Part shown: positions 15,601 to 23,019 of the stretch, in pieces
How the letters are laid out: every line of letters begins with the position of its first letter
Position numbering within the stretch: the first letter of the stretch is position 1
Translations under genes and position numbers: made by a program
Notes under the pieces: model-generated
Databases searched by the model: none
Seen by the model: the letters and a program-made list of their open reading frames with translations, nothing else
What the model was told of the DNA's origin: nothing
Origin: Candidatus Minthosoma equi
GTDB taxonomy: Bacteria > Bacteroidota > Bacteroidia > Bacteroidales > Bacteroidaceae
Reading direction: 5' to 3'
NCBI GenBank assembly: GCA_018064885.1
Contig: JAGHUI010000020.1
Location: 1 to 57,848, forward strand
DNA: 57,848 nucleotides

Positions 15601-16449
15601 CCTGCTTCATTCACAGGAACTCTTGCACAGTATGGCATCAGCGCTGACCGTCGTGAGCGTACAGGCATCAAGGCTGCTATCATCCGTGAGAAGGGTACTA
15701 ACGGTGAGCGCGAAATGGCTTACTCACTTTACCTTGCAGGCTTCGATGTTAAGGACGTTATGATGACAGACCTCGTTTCTGGTCGCGAGACTCTCGAAGA
15801 CATCAACATGATCGTCTTCTGTGGAGGTTTCTCTAACTCAGACGTGCTTGGTTCTGCTAAGGGTTGGGCAGGTGCATTCCTCTTCAATCCTAAGGCAAAG
15901 GCTGCTCTCGATGCATTCTATGCTCGCGAGGATACTCTCTCACTTGGTATCTGCAACGGCTGTCAGCTGATGGTAGAGCTCGGTCTCCTCAACAACAATC
16001 ATGCTGTTACTAACGCTAAGGACTATGCACAGATGCTCCATAATGTTTCTCATAAGTTTGAAAGTGAGTTTGTCACTCTTCAGATTCCTGAGAACAAGAG
16101 CGTTATGTTCAACTCTCTTAGTGGCAGCAAGCTCGGTATCTGGGTTGCTCACGGAGAAGGAAACTTCCATCTTCCAAAGGCAGAAAGCGAGTACAATGTT
16201 GTTGCTAAATATAACTATTCAGGTTATCCAGGCAATCCAAACGGCTCAACTTATGACGTGGCAGGTCTTTGCTCTGCAGATGGCAGACACCTCGCAATGA
16301 TGCCTCACCTTGAGCGCGCCATCTTCCCATGGCAGCAGGCAAACTACCCTGCAGATCGCCGTATGGAAGAGGTTACTCCATGGATCGAAGCATTCGTCAA
16401 TGCAAGAAAGTGGGTTGAAAAGACCTTCCCCCAAACCCCTTCCTTATAG
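12649..16449 (+). CDS. purL: Phosphoribosylformylglycinamidine synthase (large, single-chain)
   Basis: 1266 residues, the full-length single-chain PurL. It converts FGAR, glutamine and ATP to FGAM in purine synthesis. The N-terminal linker region precedes the synthase core, with ETHNFPTTVEPFNGASTGTG and GGEIRDR. The C-terminal class I glutaminase has the nucleophile Cys in LGICNGCQLM and the His in AHGEGNFH. The reading frame is intact. Codon choice is biased towards a narrow set, as in other strongly expressed genes such as frdA. The last residues (TFPQTPSL) and the stop lie within one arm of a 24-bp inverted repeat, so the normal C-terminus has been slightly rewritten by that element. Confidence 0.97.
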   Translation: MIYFFKTPAESIIATQVDHALSADEMNELCWLYGEAAPLSEQTLEGFFVGPRREMITPWSTNAVEITQNMALCGVQRIEEYFPVDSEDAEHDPMLQRMYKGLNQEIFTVNIEPAPILHIENLEEYNEKEGLALSPEEIEYLHKVEGQLGRKLTDSEVFGFAQINSEHCRHKIFGGTFIIDGEEKESSLFQMIKKTTQENPNKILSAYKDNVAFSQGPVVEQFAPKDHSTSDYFEIKDIESVISLKAETHNFPTTVEPFNGASTGTGGEIRDRMGGGVGSWPIAGTAVYMTSYPRNGVAPSQPHAYAKWTKSDKEGDIRSWEQILPIRKWLYQTPEQILIKASNGASDFGNKFGQPLICGSVLTFEHEEQQGDATEQYGYDKVIMLAGGVGYGTKRDCLKGEPQKGNKVVVVGGDNYRIGLGGGSVSSVDTGRYSSGIELNAVQRANPEMQKRANNLVRALCEEDVNPVVSIHDHGSAGHVNCLSELVEECGGVIDMTKLPIGDQTLSSKEIIANESQERMGLLIDEKHIDHVRQIAERERAPLYVVGETTGDAHFAFQQGDGVRPFDLDVAQMFGHSPKTYMKDETVERKYENVEYSYKDVDQYLENVLQLEAVACKDWLTNKVDRSVTGKIARQQCQGEIQLPLSDCGVVALDYRGEKGIATAIGHAPQAGLADPAAGSVLAVAESLTNLVWAPMAEGLDSVSLSANWMWPCRSQKGEDARLYAGVKALSDFCCELQINVPTGKDSLSMTQKYPDGSKIISPGTVIVSSGGEVSDVKKVVSPVLVNDAETTLLHIDFSFDTLKLGGSAFAQSLGKVGSDVPTVKNPEYFRDAFLAVNDLVKEGLILAGHDISAGGLITTLLEMTFANQKGGIEANLNSISEHDPVKLLFAENPGVVIQVKNSDLKDIEKMLDNAGVGYVEIGHPIADREIVVKKDSRTRRFDIDSLRDVWYSASYRLDTKQSFNGMAKERYNNYKNQPIEHKFPASFTGTLAQYGISADRRERTGIKAAIIREKGTNGEREMAYSLYLAGFDVKDVMMTDLVSGRETLEDINMIVFCGGFSNSDVLGSAKGWAGAFLFNPKAKAALDAFYAREDTLSLGICNGCQLMVELGLLNNNHAVTNAKDYAQMLHNVSHKFESEFVTLQIPENKSVMFNSLSGSKLGIWVAHGEGNFHLPKAESEYNVVAKYNYSGYPGNPNGSTYDVAGLCSADGRHLAMMPHLERAIFPWQQANYPADRRMEEVTPWIEAFVNARKWVEKTFPQTPSL

Positions 16450-16590
16450 GACGGGGAGTAGTTTCCACAAACTGTATAATCGACTAATCGAATCGTCGTT
16501 CAGCCAGTATAATAATTAATGTATTCAGCTAACAATACACATAGTCAATCCAATAGCGAAGTAACCACTCCCCGTCCTGAAAGGAAGGGG
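16436..16590. repeat. REP-like inverted repeat spanning the purL end and chrA start
   Basis: Arms 16436-16459 and 16567-16590 are inverted copies with 22 of 24 positions matching (CCCCTTCCT and AGGACGGGGAGT in the left arm). The left arm supplies the end of purL and the right arm lies inside the first chromate-transporter gene. The spacer of 107 bp holds the chrA start. Confidence 0.85.
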
Positions 16591-17133
16591 GAAGGGGGAA
16601 AGTCTTCTTTTTTCTCCCTCTTCATAACTTTCGCTAAAATTGGCGGTTTCACCCTTGGCGGCGGCTATGCAATGGTGCCTGTCATGGAGAGAGAAATCGT
16701 TGACAAAAAGCATTGGCTGGAAAAGGAAGAATTTATGGACATCCTTGTCGTGGCACAGAGCACTCCGGGGCTCTTTGCCATCGACATGGCTTCTCACATA
16801 GGCTATAAGTACAAAGGCGTGATGGGCGGAGTTGTCTGTGCTCTTGCAACGGCAATTCCTTCCATAATTGCCATACTGCTTATCGCAATGTTCTTCAGGA
16901 CATTCCGCGAGAATATCTATGTGGAAAAGGTGTTCATGGGTGTGCGTCCTTGTGTGGTAGCGCTGATTCTTGCTCCATGTTTCTCTATGGCAAGGAAGGC
17001 GAAGATAAATCGATTCAACTGGTGGATTCCTGTGGTGTGCTGCGTGCTGATTGCAGCCTTCGGCGTGTCTCCAATATGGTGCATCCTCGCTGCTGGCTTG
17101 GGTGGTTTCATTTACGGAAGAATTAAGAAATGA
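16519..17133 (+). CDS. chrA: Chromate transporter, first half-size subunit
   Basis: 204 residues of the CHR family short-chain type, which works as a pair with the next gene. Conserved motifs are FAKIGGFTLGGGYAMVPVM at about 37-55 and VVAQSTPGLFAIDMA at about 77-91. Several hydrophobic segments follow. Known members export chromate or take up related oxyanions; the natural substrate in an anaerobe is uncertain. The first 35 residues are hydrophilic, and partly encoded by the REP-like arm (TPRPERKGEGG). No internal ATG precedes the conserved motif, so the extension is probably real. The stop overlaps the next start (ATGA). Confidence 0.9.
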   Translation: MYSANNTHSQSNSEVTTPRPERKGEGGKSSFFSLFITFAKIGGFTLGGGYAMVPVMEREIVDKKHWLEKEEFMDILVVAQSTPGLFAIDMASHIGYKYKGVMGGVVCALATAIPSIIAILLIAMFFRTFRENIYVEKVFMGVRPCVVALILAPCFSMARKAKINRFNWWIPVVCCVLIAAFGVSPIWCILAAGLGGFIYGRIKK

Positions 17134-17702
17134 TATTCCTTCAACTGTTCTTGGTATTTTCAAAGATAGGCATCTTCAATTTCGGAGGAGGTTATGCCAT
17201 GCTATCGCTCATTCAGGATGAAGTGGTGAACAAAAACCATTGGATGACTGTGAGCGAATTTACTGATATTGTGGCTGTCAGTCAATCTACTCCAGGTCCT
17301 ATCGGCATCAACTGCGCCACATACGCTGGCTACACAGCTGTGATGCATGCTGGCTATCCAGAATGGGCAGCTGTTCTCGGTGCCATACTTGCTTCGCTGA
17401 GCATCATCTGGCTGCCTTTCTTGCTGATGATCAGCGTGAGCCGTTTCCTATTGAAACATAGCAAATCTAAGTTCATTACAGACATTTTTGGCACGCTTCG
17501 CCCTGCTATCGTAGGGCTCATTGCTGCTGCTGCAATAATGCTGATGAGCAAGGAAAACTTTGGAGATCCAACGGAATCGGTATTTGTGTTTATTGTCAGC
17601 ATATTCATTTTCTTATTTGCTTTCGTGGGTACAAGATTATACAAGATTCATCCTATTCTGATGATTCTGCTTTGCGGACTTGCTGGATTGTTGATTTACT
17701 GA
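17130..17702 (+). CDS. chrA: Chromate transporter, second half-size subunit
   Basis: 190 residues, paralogous to the previous protein: VFSKIGIFNFGGGYAMLSLI at the start, AVSQSTPGPIGINCATYAGY near residue 52, then about five membrane segments ending GLAGLLIY. Paired short CHR proteins are thought to assemble in opposite orientations to form one transporter. It overlaps its partner by 4 bp and its downstream neighbour by 1 bp (TGATG), so the four genes 16.5-18.9 kb look translationally coupled. Confidence 0.92.
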   Translation: MIFLQLFLVFSKIGIFNFGGGYAMLSLIQDEVVNKNHWMTVSEFTDIVAVSQSTPGPIGINCATYAGYTAVMHAGYPEWAAVLGAILASLSIIWLPFLLMISVSRFLLKHSKSKFITDIFGTLRPAIVGLIAAAAIMLMSKENFGDPTESVFVFIVSIFIFLFAFVGTRLYKIHPILMILLCGLAGLLIY

Positions 17703-18334
17703 TGAAAGAAAAAGCTAACATACATCAGTTCGATAATGGACTGAGACTCATACATATTGCCTCACCAACGAATGTGGCTTATTGCGGTATAAGCATTGAT
17801 GCTGGCACGAGAGACGAGGAGAATGGCGAGGAGGGCATGGCGCATTTCTGCGAACACATGATGTTCAAGGGAACAGAGAAACGCAGGGCTTGGCACATCA
17901 TCAACAGAATGGAAACCGTTGGCGGTGACTTGAATGCTTACACCAACAAGGAGGAGACGGTAATCTATAGTGCTTTCATGAAGGAGCATTTCGAACGTGC
18001 TGCTGAGCTCATATTTGACATCGTATTCCACAGCACCTATCCTCAGCATGAGATAGATAAGGAGAGCGAAGTCATTGTTGATGAAATAGAAAGCTATAAC
18101 GATTCTCCATCGGAATTGATCTTTGACCATTTCGAGAATATCATATACAACGGAACAGATCTTGGACATGATATACTTGGAACTGCCGAGAATGTGAGAG
18201 GCTTCAAAACAGAAGATGCACTTCGTTTCACGCAGAGGTTGTATAAGCCAGAAAAGATGATATTCTTTGTGCTGGGTGATATTCAGTTTGAAAAGATAAA
18301 GAAAAATATAGGAAGACTATGCGAACGATTATAG
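17702..18334 (+). CDS. M16 zinc peptidase, N-terminal part (frameshifted gene)
   Basis: 210 residues from the ATG that overlaps the chrA stop. It carries the complete zinc site of the M16 family, H48-F-C-E51-H52 and the distal E128 in EVIVDEIE. The protein stops early (GRLCERL) where intact homologues continue into a second domain. That second domain follows in another frame from 18319. M16B enzymes of about 410 residues process peptides in the cytoplasm or periplasm. With the zinc site but no C-terminal half, this product is probably inactive alone, unless it pairs with the downstream product. Confidence 0.75.
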   Translation: MKEKANIHQFDNGLRLIHIASPTNVAYCGISIDAGTRDEENGEEGMAHFCEHMMFKGTEKRRAWHIINRMETVGGDLNAYTNKEETVIYSAFMKEHFERAAELIFDIVFHSTYPQHEIDKESEVIVDEIESYNDSPSELIFDHFENIIYNGTDLGHDILGTAENVRGFKTEDALRFTQRLYKPEKMIFFVLGDIQFEKIKKNIGRLCERL

Positions 18335-18867
18335 AAGATAGAGGCACTCATCAGGCACACGTAATGATTGGGCGTGCTGCCTACGGTTCGAAGGATGACC
18401 GACGCATAGCGCTTTATTTCCTTAACAATATCCTTGGAGGCCCAGGCATGAATTCTCGCCTGAACATTGCTCTGAGAGAACATAAAGGTTTGGTTTACAC
18501 GGTTGAAAGCACGCTGACCAACTATACAGATACATCAACTTGGGCAATATACTTTGGCTGCGACCCTGAGGATGTGGATAAGTGCTGCAAACTGATTCGC
18601 AAGGAGCTTGATAAACTCATGGACGAGCCATTGTCGGAAAAGCAATTCAATGCTTACCTGAAGCAGATAAAGGGACAGATTGGTGTTGCTTGCGACAATT
18701 TTGAGAATTATGCCCTCGATATGGCTAAATCATTCCTGCATTATAATAAGTTTGAAGGCATGGAAGATACTTTCAGCCATCTTGATAAGCTTACACCGCA
18801 GTTGCTGCAGCAGGTGGCTCAGGAGATCTTCAATGATGATACATTAACAACATTAATAATTAAATAA
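18319..18867 (+). CDS. M16 peptidase, C-terminal part (frameshifted gene)
   Basis: 182 residues with the typical second M16 domain: GTHQAHVMIGRAAYG, LNNILGGPGMNSRLNIALRE and GLVYTVESTLTNYTDT. Its ATG at 18319 lies inside the end of the first part, 16 bp before that stop, in the -1 frame. The frame is open only back to 18292. The join is about 15-20 residues shorter than the usual linker between the domains, so a small out-of-frame deletion is the simplest origin. Translational reinitiation could still give a two-chain enzyme. The stop shares one base with the next start (TAATG). Confidence 0.72.
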   Translation: MRTIIEDRGTHQAHVMIGRAAYGSKDDRRIALYFLNNILGGPGMNSRLNIALREHKGLVYTVESTLTNYTDTSTWAIYFGCDPEDVDKCCKLIRKELDKLMDEPLSEKQFNAYLKQIKGQIGVACDNFENYALDMAKSFLHYNKFEGMEDTFSHLDKLTPQLLQQVAQEIFNDDTLTTLIIK

Positions 18868-19799
18868 TGAGAAAAATTATCGGAATCGGTGAAACGATTC
18901 TCGACATAATATTCAAGAATGAACAACCCACGGCTGCTGTGCCTGGAGGAAGCGTGTTTAATGGAATGATATCGCTTGGCCGTCTTGGCATGCCTGTTAC
19001 AATGATTACAGAAACAGGTAATGATAAGGTGGGTGGCATCATAAAACAATTTATGCTGGATAATGGAGTGGATGACACCCATGTTTGCATGTACGAAGAT
19101 GGTCGTACAGCCATTTCCCTTGCTTATTTGAACGATAGGAATGATGCGGAATATACGTTCTACAAAGATTATCCAAAGGCTCGTCTCGATGTGGAATGGC
19201 CTGAGATTAACAAAGATGACATCATAATGATGGGAAGCTATTTCGTGTTGAACCCCGTGCTTAGAGAAAAGGTAAAGGAGTTCCTCGATTATGCCACAAA
19301 GAGGGAGGCTTTGATTTATTACGATATAAATTTCCGTTCTTCACATGCTTCTGAGGCAATAAAGTTATACAGCACTATTTTGGAGAACTTTGAGTATGCC
19401 AGCATAGTTCGCGGCTCAACAGAAGATTTCCAGAATATGTTTGGAATAAATGATCCAGAAAAAGCATACAAACAGGAAGTTAGCTATCATTGCAAGTACA
19501 TGCTTTGCACAGATGCAGATGGTGATATCTGCTTGCTGACTCCTGAAACAACAAAAAAATATAAGGTAAATAAGATAGAGACGGTATCTACAATCGGCGC
19601 AGGAGATAATTTTAATGCTGGTGTTGTTTACGGTCTCATGAAAGAGAATATTGGTCGTAATAACATAGCAGCAATGACAGAGGAGCAGTGGTCTCGTGTA
19701 ATTACACATGGACAGACACTTGCAGCACAGGTTTGTCAGAGTTTTAATAATTCAATAAGTAAAGAATTTGCAGAAAAATATGGAAGAAATAATGAATGA
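18867..19799 (+). CDS. PfkB-family carbohydrate kinase
   Basis: 310 residues. The PfkB signatures are the N-terminal GGSVFNGMISLGRLGMP (about 28-44) and the C-terminal TIGAGDNFNAGVVYG, which holds the catalytic Asp and the anion hole. The family phosphorylates sugars or nucleosides with ATP. Relatives are often annotated as fructokinases, but the substrate cannot be read from sequence. The gene is coupled to the M16 pieces upstream, and its end overlaps the start region of the helicase gene downstream. Confidence 0.9.
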   Translation: MRKIIGIGETILDIIFKNEQPTAAVPGGSVFNGMISLGRLGMPVTMITETGNDKVGGIIKQFMLDNGVDDTHVCMYEDGRTAISLAYLNDRNDAEYTFYKDYPKARLDVEWPEINKDDIIMMGSYFVLNPVLREKVKEFLDYATKREALIYYDINFRSSHASEAIKLYSTILENFEYASIVRGSTEDFQNMFGINDPEKAYKQEVSYHCKYMLCTDADGDICLLTPETTKKYKVNKIETVSTIGAGDNFNAGVVYGLMKENIGRNNIAAMTEEQWSRVITHGQTLAAQVCQSFNNSISKEFAEKYGRNNE

Positions 19800-22011
19800 A
19801 AAAGTAATTAACAATGAAATGATTCAGTCAGCAGAGACTGAGGCGAATGTCGAGAATGCAGATAACACAGCAGGTGTCGAAAATGCGGAAAATACAGAAA
19901 ACGTAGAGAATGTATTTGCCCCAAAGACAGAGATGACATTTGAGGAACTTGGTGTTTCAGGAGAGATTCTTCGCGCCATCAAGGAAATGGGATATGAGTA
20001 CCCAATGCCTGTTCAGGAAAAGGTTATCCCTTATCTTCTTGGAAATAACAATGATGTCGTCGCTCTTGCCCAGACAGGTACAGGAAAGACAGCTGCATAC
20101 GGATTGCCTGTATTGCAGAAGATTGACACAAGCCGCAATGATGTGCAGGCTATTATCATGGCTCCTACACGAGAGCTTTGCTTGCAGATTACAGATGACT
20201 TGAAAGATTATTCAAAATATATAGAAAACTTGCATGTGCTTGCTGTCTATGGCGGTGCAAGCATAGAACCGCAGATTCGTGCATTGAAGAAAGGCGTGCA
20301 GGTTATCGTTGCAACTCCAGGACGACTTGTTGATTTGATGACTCGTGGTGTTGCTAAACTCAACACAGTAAAGAATGTTGTTCTTGATGAGGCTGATGAG
20401 ATGCTCAATATGGGTTTCTCCGAGAGTATAGACACAATTCTTGCAGGCTGTCCTCCTCATGTGTCTGAAGGTGAGGGAGAAGGAAGAAACACTCTCCTTT
20501 TCTCTGCTACCATGAGCAAGGAAATTGAACGCATTGCAAAAAACTATCTTCACGATGCACAGGAAATCGTTGTGGGAAGCCGCAATGAGGGTGCAGAGCA
20601 TGTGAACCACATATATTATATGGTAAGCGCGCGCGATAAATATCTTGCTTTGAAGCGTGTGGCAGACTATTATCCTGAGATTTATGCTATTATCTTCTGT
20701 CGTACACGTCTTGAAACTCAAGATATTGCAGACAAGCTTATTCAAGATGGATACAATGCTGAGTCATTGCATGGCGATCTTTCTCAGGCACAGCGTGACC
20801 TTACTATGCAGAAATTCCGTCAACACAGGGTTCAGCTGCTTGTTGCAACCGATGTTGCAGCACGCGGACTTGACGTTGATGAACTTACTCATGTGATCAA
20901 TTATGGTTTACCTGATGATATTGAAAGCTATACTCACCGTTCTGGACGAACTGGACGTGCGGGACGAAGCGGCACATCCATAAGCATTATTCATGTCAAA
21001 GAGAAGGGAAAGGTGCGTGCGATTGAGAACCAGATCAAGAGAAAGTTTGTCCCAGGCGTTCTTCCAACTGGTCAGGAAATCTGCGCAAAGCAGCTGTATA
21101 AGGTTATTGATGACATTGAGAAGGTTGAGGTTGATGAGGATGAAATTGCTCCATTCCTTCCTGAGGTGTTCCGTAAATTTGATATGATGGAGAAAGAGGA
21201 CATCATCAAGCGTATGGTTTCTATGGAGTTCAACAGGTTCCTCAACTATTATAAGAATGCTCCTGAAATCATTCAGCCATCAGAAAAGGGTGACCGCAAG
21301 GGTGAAAATGGCGAGAAGAAGGGATACAAAGATCGCAAGTCGGAACGTGGCAATAGCCATTCTCGCACAGCAGAGCCTGGCTACACTCGCTTGTTCATCA
21401 ACCTCGGAAAGAAAGATGGAATCAATCCAAAGGTATTCATGGGATTCATCAATCGTGTAGCACAAGGCAAGCAAATCAACCTTGGACGAATTGACTTGAT
21501 GCAGAACTTCTCATTCTTTGAGGTTCCAGAACAGCAGACAAAGCTTGTTCTTGATACGCTTATAGGAACTGACTTTGATGGCAGAAAGGTAAATGTGGAG
21601 ATTACAGATCAGCCAGAAGGACAGCGTAATGACTCTGGCAAGGGTGGAAGAAGAAGCGACAAGGGCGGCTCTCGCTCAGAAAGAAGTGCTTCACGCTCTG
21701 ACAGAAAAGAAAGATCTGGAGGACGTGAAGAACGCCGTGACCGCAAAGACCGATCTTTTGAAGATAGAAAAGCAAGAAAAGGCAGCGGAGTTGTTCGCGG
21801 TGCTTCTACAAAAACAGAAAGAGGTTCAAAAACGGATAAAGGCTCTAAGGCGGATAGAGGTTCTAAGGCAGGCAAACCAACTCGTGAAGAACGCGGCTAT
21901 TCAGCAGCAAGAGGCCCTAAAGGTGCAAGCGAATGGGCTAAATTCTTTGAGGGACAGGTAGAATCACAGCCTTTCTATGAGAACTTCAAAAGTAAAAAGA
22001 AGAAAAAATAA
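19780..22011 (+). CDS. DEAD-box RNA helicase with DbpA-type RNA-binding domain
   Basis: 743 residues. Helicase core: FEELGVSGEILRAIKEMGY (Q-motif region), AQTGTGKT, PTREL, TPGRL, DEAD, SAT, then the second RecA domain with ATDVAARGLD and HRSGRTGRAG. After a helical segment comes a DbpA/CsdA-type RNA-binding fold (RLFINLGKKDGINPKVFMGF). The last 130 residues are a low-complexity Arg/Ser/Lys/Asp tail ending in a lysine run. Such enzymes (DeaD/CsdA) unwind RNA in ribosome assembly and cold adaptation. The start is uncertain: ATGs at 19768, 19780 and 19792 are all possible; I chose 19780. An acidic, Asn-rich N-terminal extension precedes the core. Confidence 0.93.
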   Translation: MEEIMNEKVINNEMIQSAETEANVENADNTAGVENAENTENVENVFAPKTEMTFEELGVSGEILRAIKEMGYEYPMPVQEKVIPYLLGNNNDVVALAQTGTGKTAAYGLPVLQKIDTSRNDVQAIIMAPTRELCLQITDDLKDYSKYIENLHVLAVYGGASIEPQIRALKKGVQVIVATPGRLVDLMTRGVAKLNTVKNVVLDEADEMLNMGFSESIDTILAGCPPHVSEGEGEGRNTLLFSATMSKEIERIAKNYLHDAQEIVVGSRNEGAEHVNHIYYMVSARDKYLALKRVADYYPEIYAIIFCRTRLETQDIADKLIQDGYNAESLHGDLSQAQRDLTMQKFRQHRVQLLVATDVAARGLDVDELTHVINYGLPDDIESYTHRSGRTGRAGRSGTSISIIHVKEKGKVRAIENQIKRKFVPGVLPTGQEICAKQLYKVIDDIEKVEVDEDEIAPFLPEVFRKFDMMEKEDIIKRMVSMEFNRFLNYYKNAPEIIQPSEKGDRKGENGEKKGYKDRKSERGNSHSRTAEPGYTRLFINLGKKDGINPKVFMGFINRVAQGKQINLGRIDLMQNFSFFEVPEQQTKLVLDTLIGTDFDGRKVNVEITDQPEGQRNDSGKGGRRSDKGGSRSERSASRSDRKERSGGREERRDRKDRSFEDRKARKGSGVVRGASTKTERGSKTDKGSKADRGSKAGKPTREERGYSAARGPKGASEWAKFFEGQVESQPFYENFKSKKKKK

Positions 22012-22043
22012 TGTATTCTGTACAAGTTTTCATGAATTTACAT

Positions 22044-22051
22044 TAACTTTG
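22044..22051 (+). promoter_or_regulatory. Promoter -7 box of cysE
   Basis: TAACTTTG, 61 bp before the start. No good TTTG sits 19-20 bp upstream, so this is a partial match. Confidence 0.45.
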
Positions 22052-22112
22052 TAGCCAATTCTGGCAAACAGATGGCTTTGCAGACATACAAAACAAATTA
22101 TAATGCTTTCAG

Positions 22113-23018
22113 ATGAGCACTAAAACATTTGCAAACATATTGACAGACACCGTAAAGGAACTTGCATGCCCAGAGTCATACAAAGACTTGTACCATGAGC
22201 ATGCAGACGGTGTGCCATTGCCTTCGAGCGAAGTGCTGCAGCAGATAATAGATCTTGCTCGCAGCATTATCTTCCCTGGCTATTACGGCAAATCGTCAAT
22301 AAACACAAACACATTGAAATATCATCTTGGTGTTGACATCGAACAGCTGTATTCTTTGCTGATCACCCAGATTGAAGCAGGTCTCTCTTTTTCTAAATTG
22401 GATAATGTCGATAATGCTTCAACGGAAAATAAGGACATTCGAAGAAAGGCTGAGGCTGAAGCCAGAGCTGAGAAGTTCATCAGCAGATTGCCAGAGCTGA
22501 GAAGAGTGCTTGCAACCGATGTTGTTGCAGCCTTCAACGGTGACCCTGCAGCTAAGAACTATGGAGAGATAATCAGCTGTTATCCTGTGATAAAAGAATT
22601 GACTATCTATCGAATTGCCCATGAACTGTGGAACCTTGAAGTGCCTCTCATACCAAGAATGCTCACAGAGATGGCTCATTCAGAGACAGGCATAGACATC
22701 CATCCGGGGGCAACTATCGGTGAGTATTTCACTATTGATCACGGAACAGGTGTAGTTATTGGTGAAACAAGCATTATAGGTAATAATGTAAAACTATATC
22801 AAGGAGTTACATTGGGTGCTAAGAGTTTCCCTCTTGATGCAGACGGCAATCCTATAAAGGGTATTCCACGCCACCCAATACTCGAAGATGATGTGATAGT
22901 TTATTCAAATGCCTCCATTCTTGGTCGCATAACAATAGGAAAGGGTGCTGTGATTGGCGGTAATATCTGGGTGACAAATGATGTGCCAGCAGGAGCATCC
23001 ATAACACAAAAAAGTTAA
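22113..23018 (+). CDS. cysE: Serine O-acetyltransferase
   Basis: 301 residues. It transfers acetyl from acetyl-CoA to serine, the first step of cysteine synthesis. The N-terminal 170 residues are helical, as in the EpsC/CysE long form. The left-handed beta-helix follows, with hexapeptide repeats: IDIHPGATIGEYFTIDHGTG, VVIGETSIIGNNVKLYQGVT, then ILGRITIGKGAVIGGN. The catalytic His residues sit in IDIHPG and IDHGTG. The gene stands 100 bp after the helicase and directly before the methyltransferase (1-bp gap). Confidence 0.92.
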   Translation: MSTKTFANILTDTVKELACPESYKDLYHEHADGVPLPSSEVLQQIIDLARSIIFPGYYGKSSINTNTLKYHLGVDIEQLYSLLITQIEAGLSFSKLDNVDNASTENKDIRRKAEAEARAEKFISRLPELRRVLATDVVAAFNGDPAAKNYGEIISCYPVIKELTIYRIAHELWNLEVPLIPRMLTEMAHSETGIDIHPGATIGEYFTIDHGTGVVIGETSIIGNNVKLYQGVTLGAKSFPLDADGNPIKGIPRHPILEDDVIVYSNASILGRITIGKGAVIGGNIWVTNDVPAGASITQKS

Positions 23019-23019
23019 T

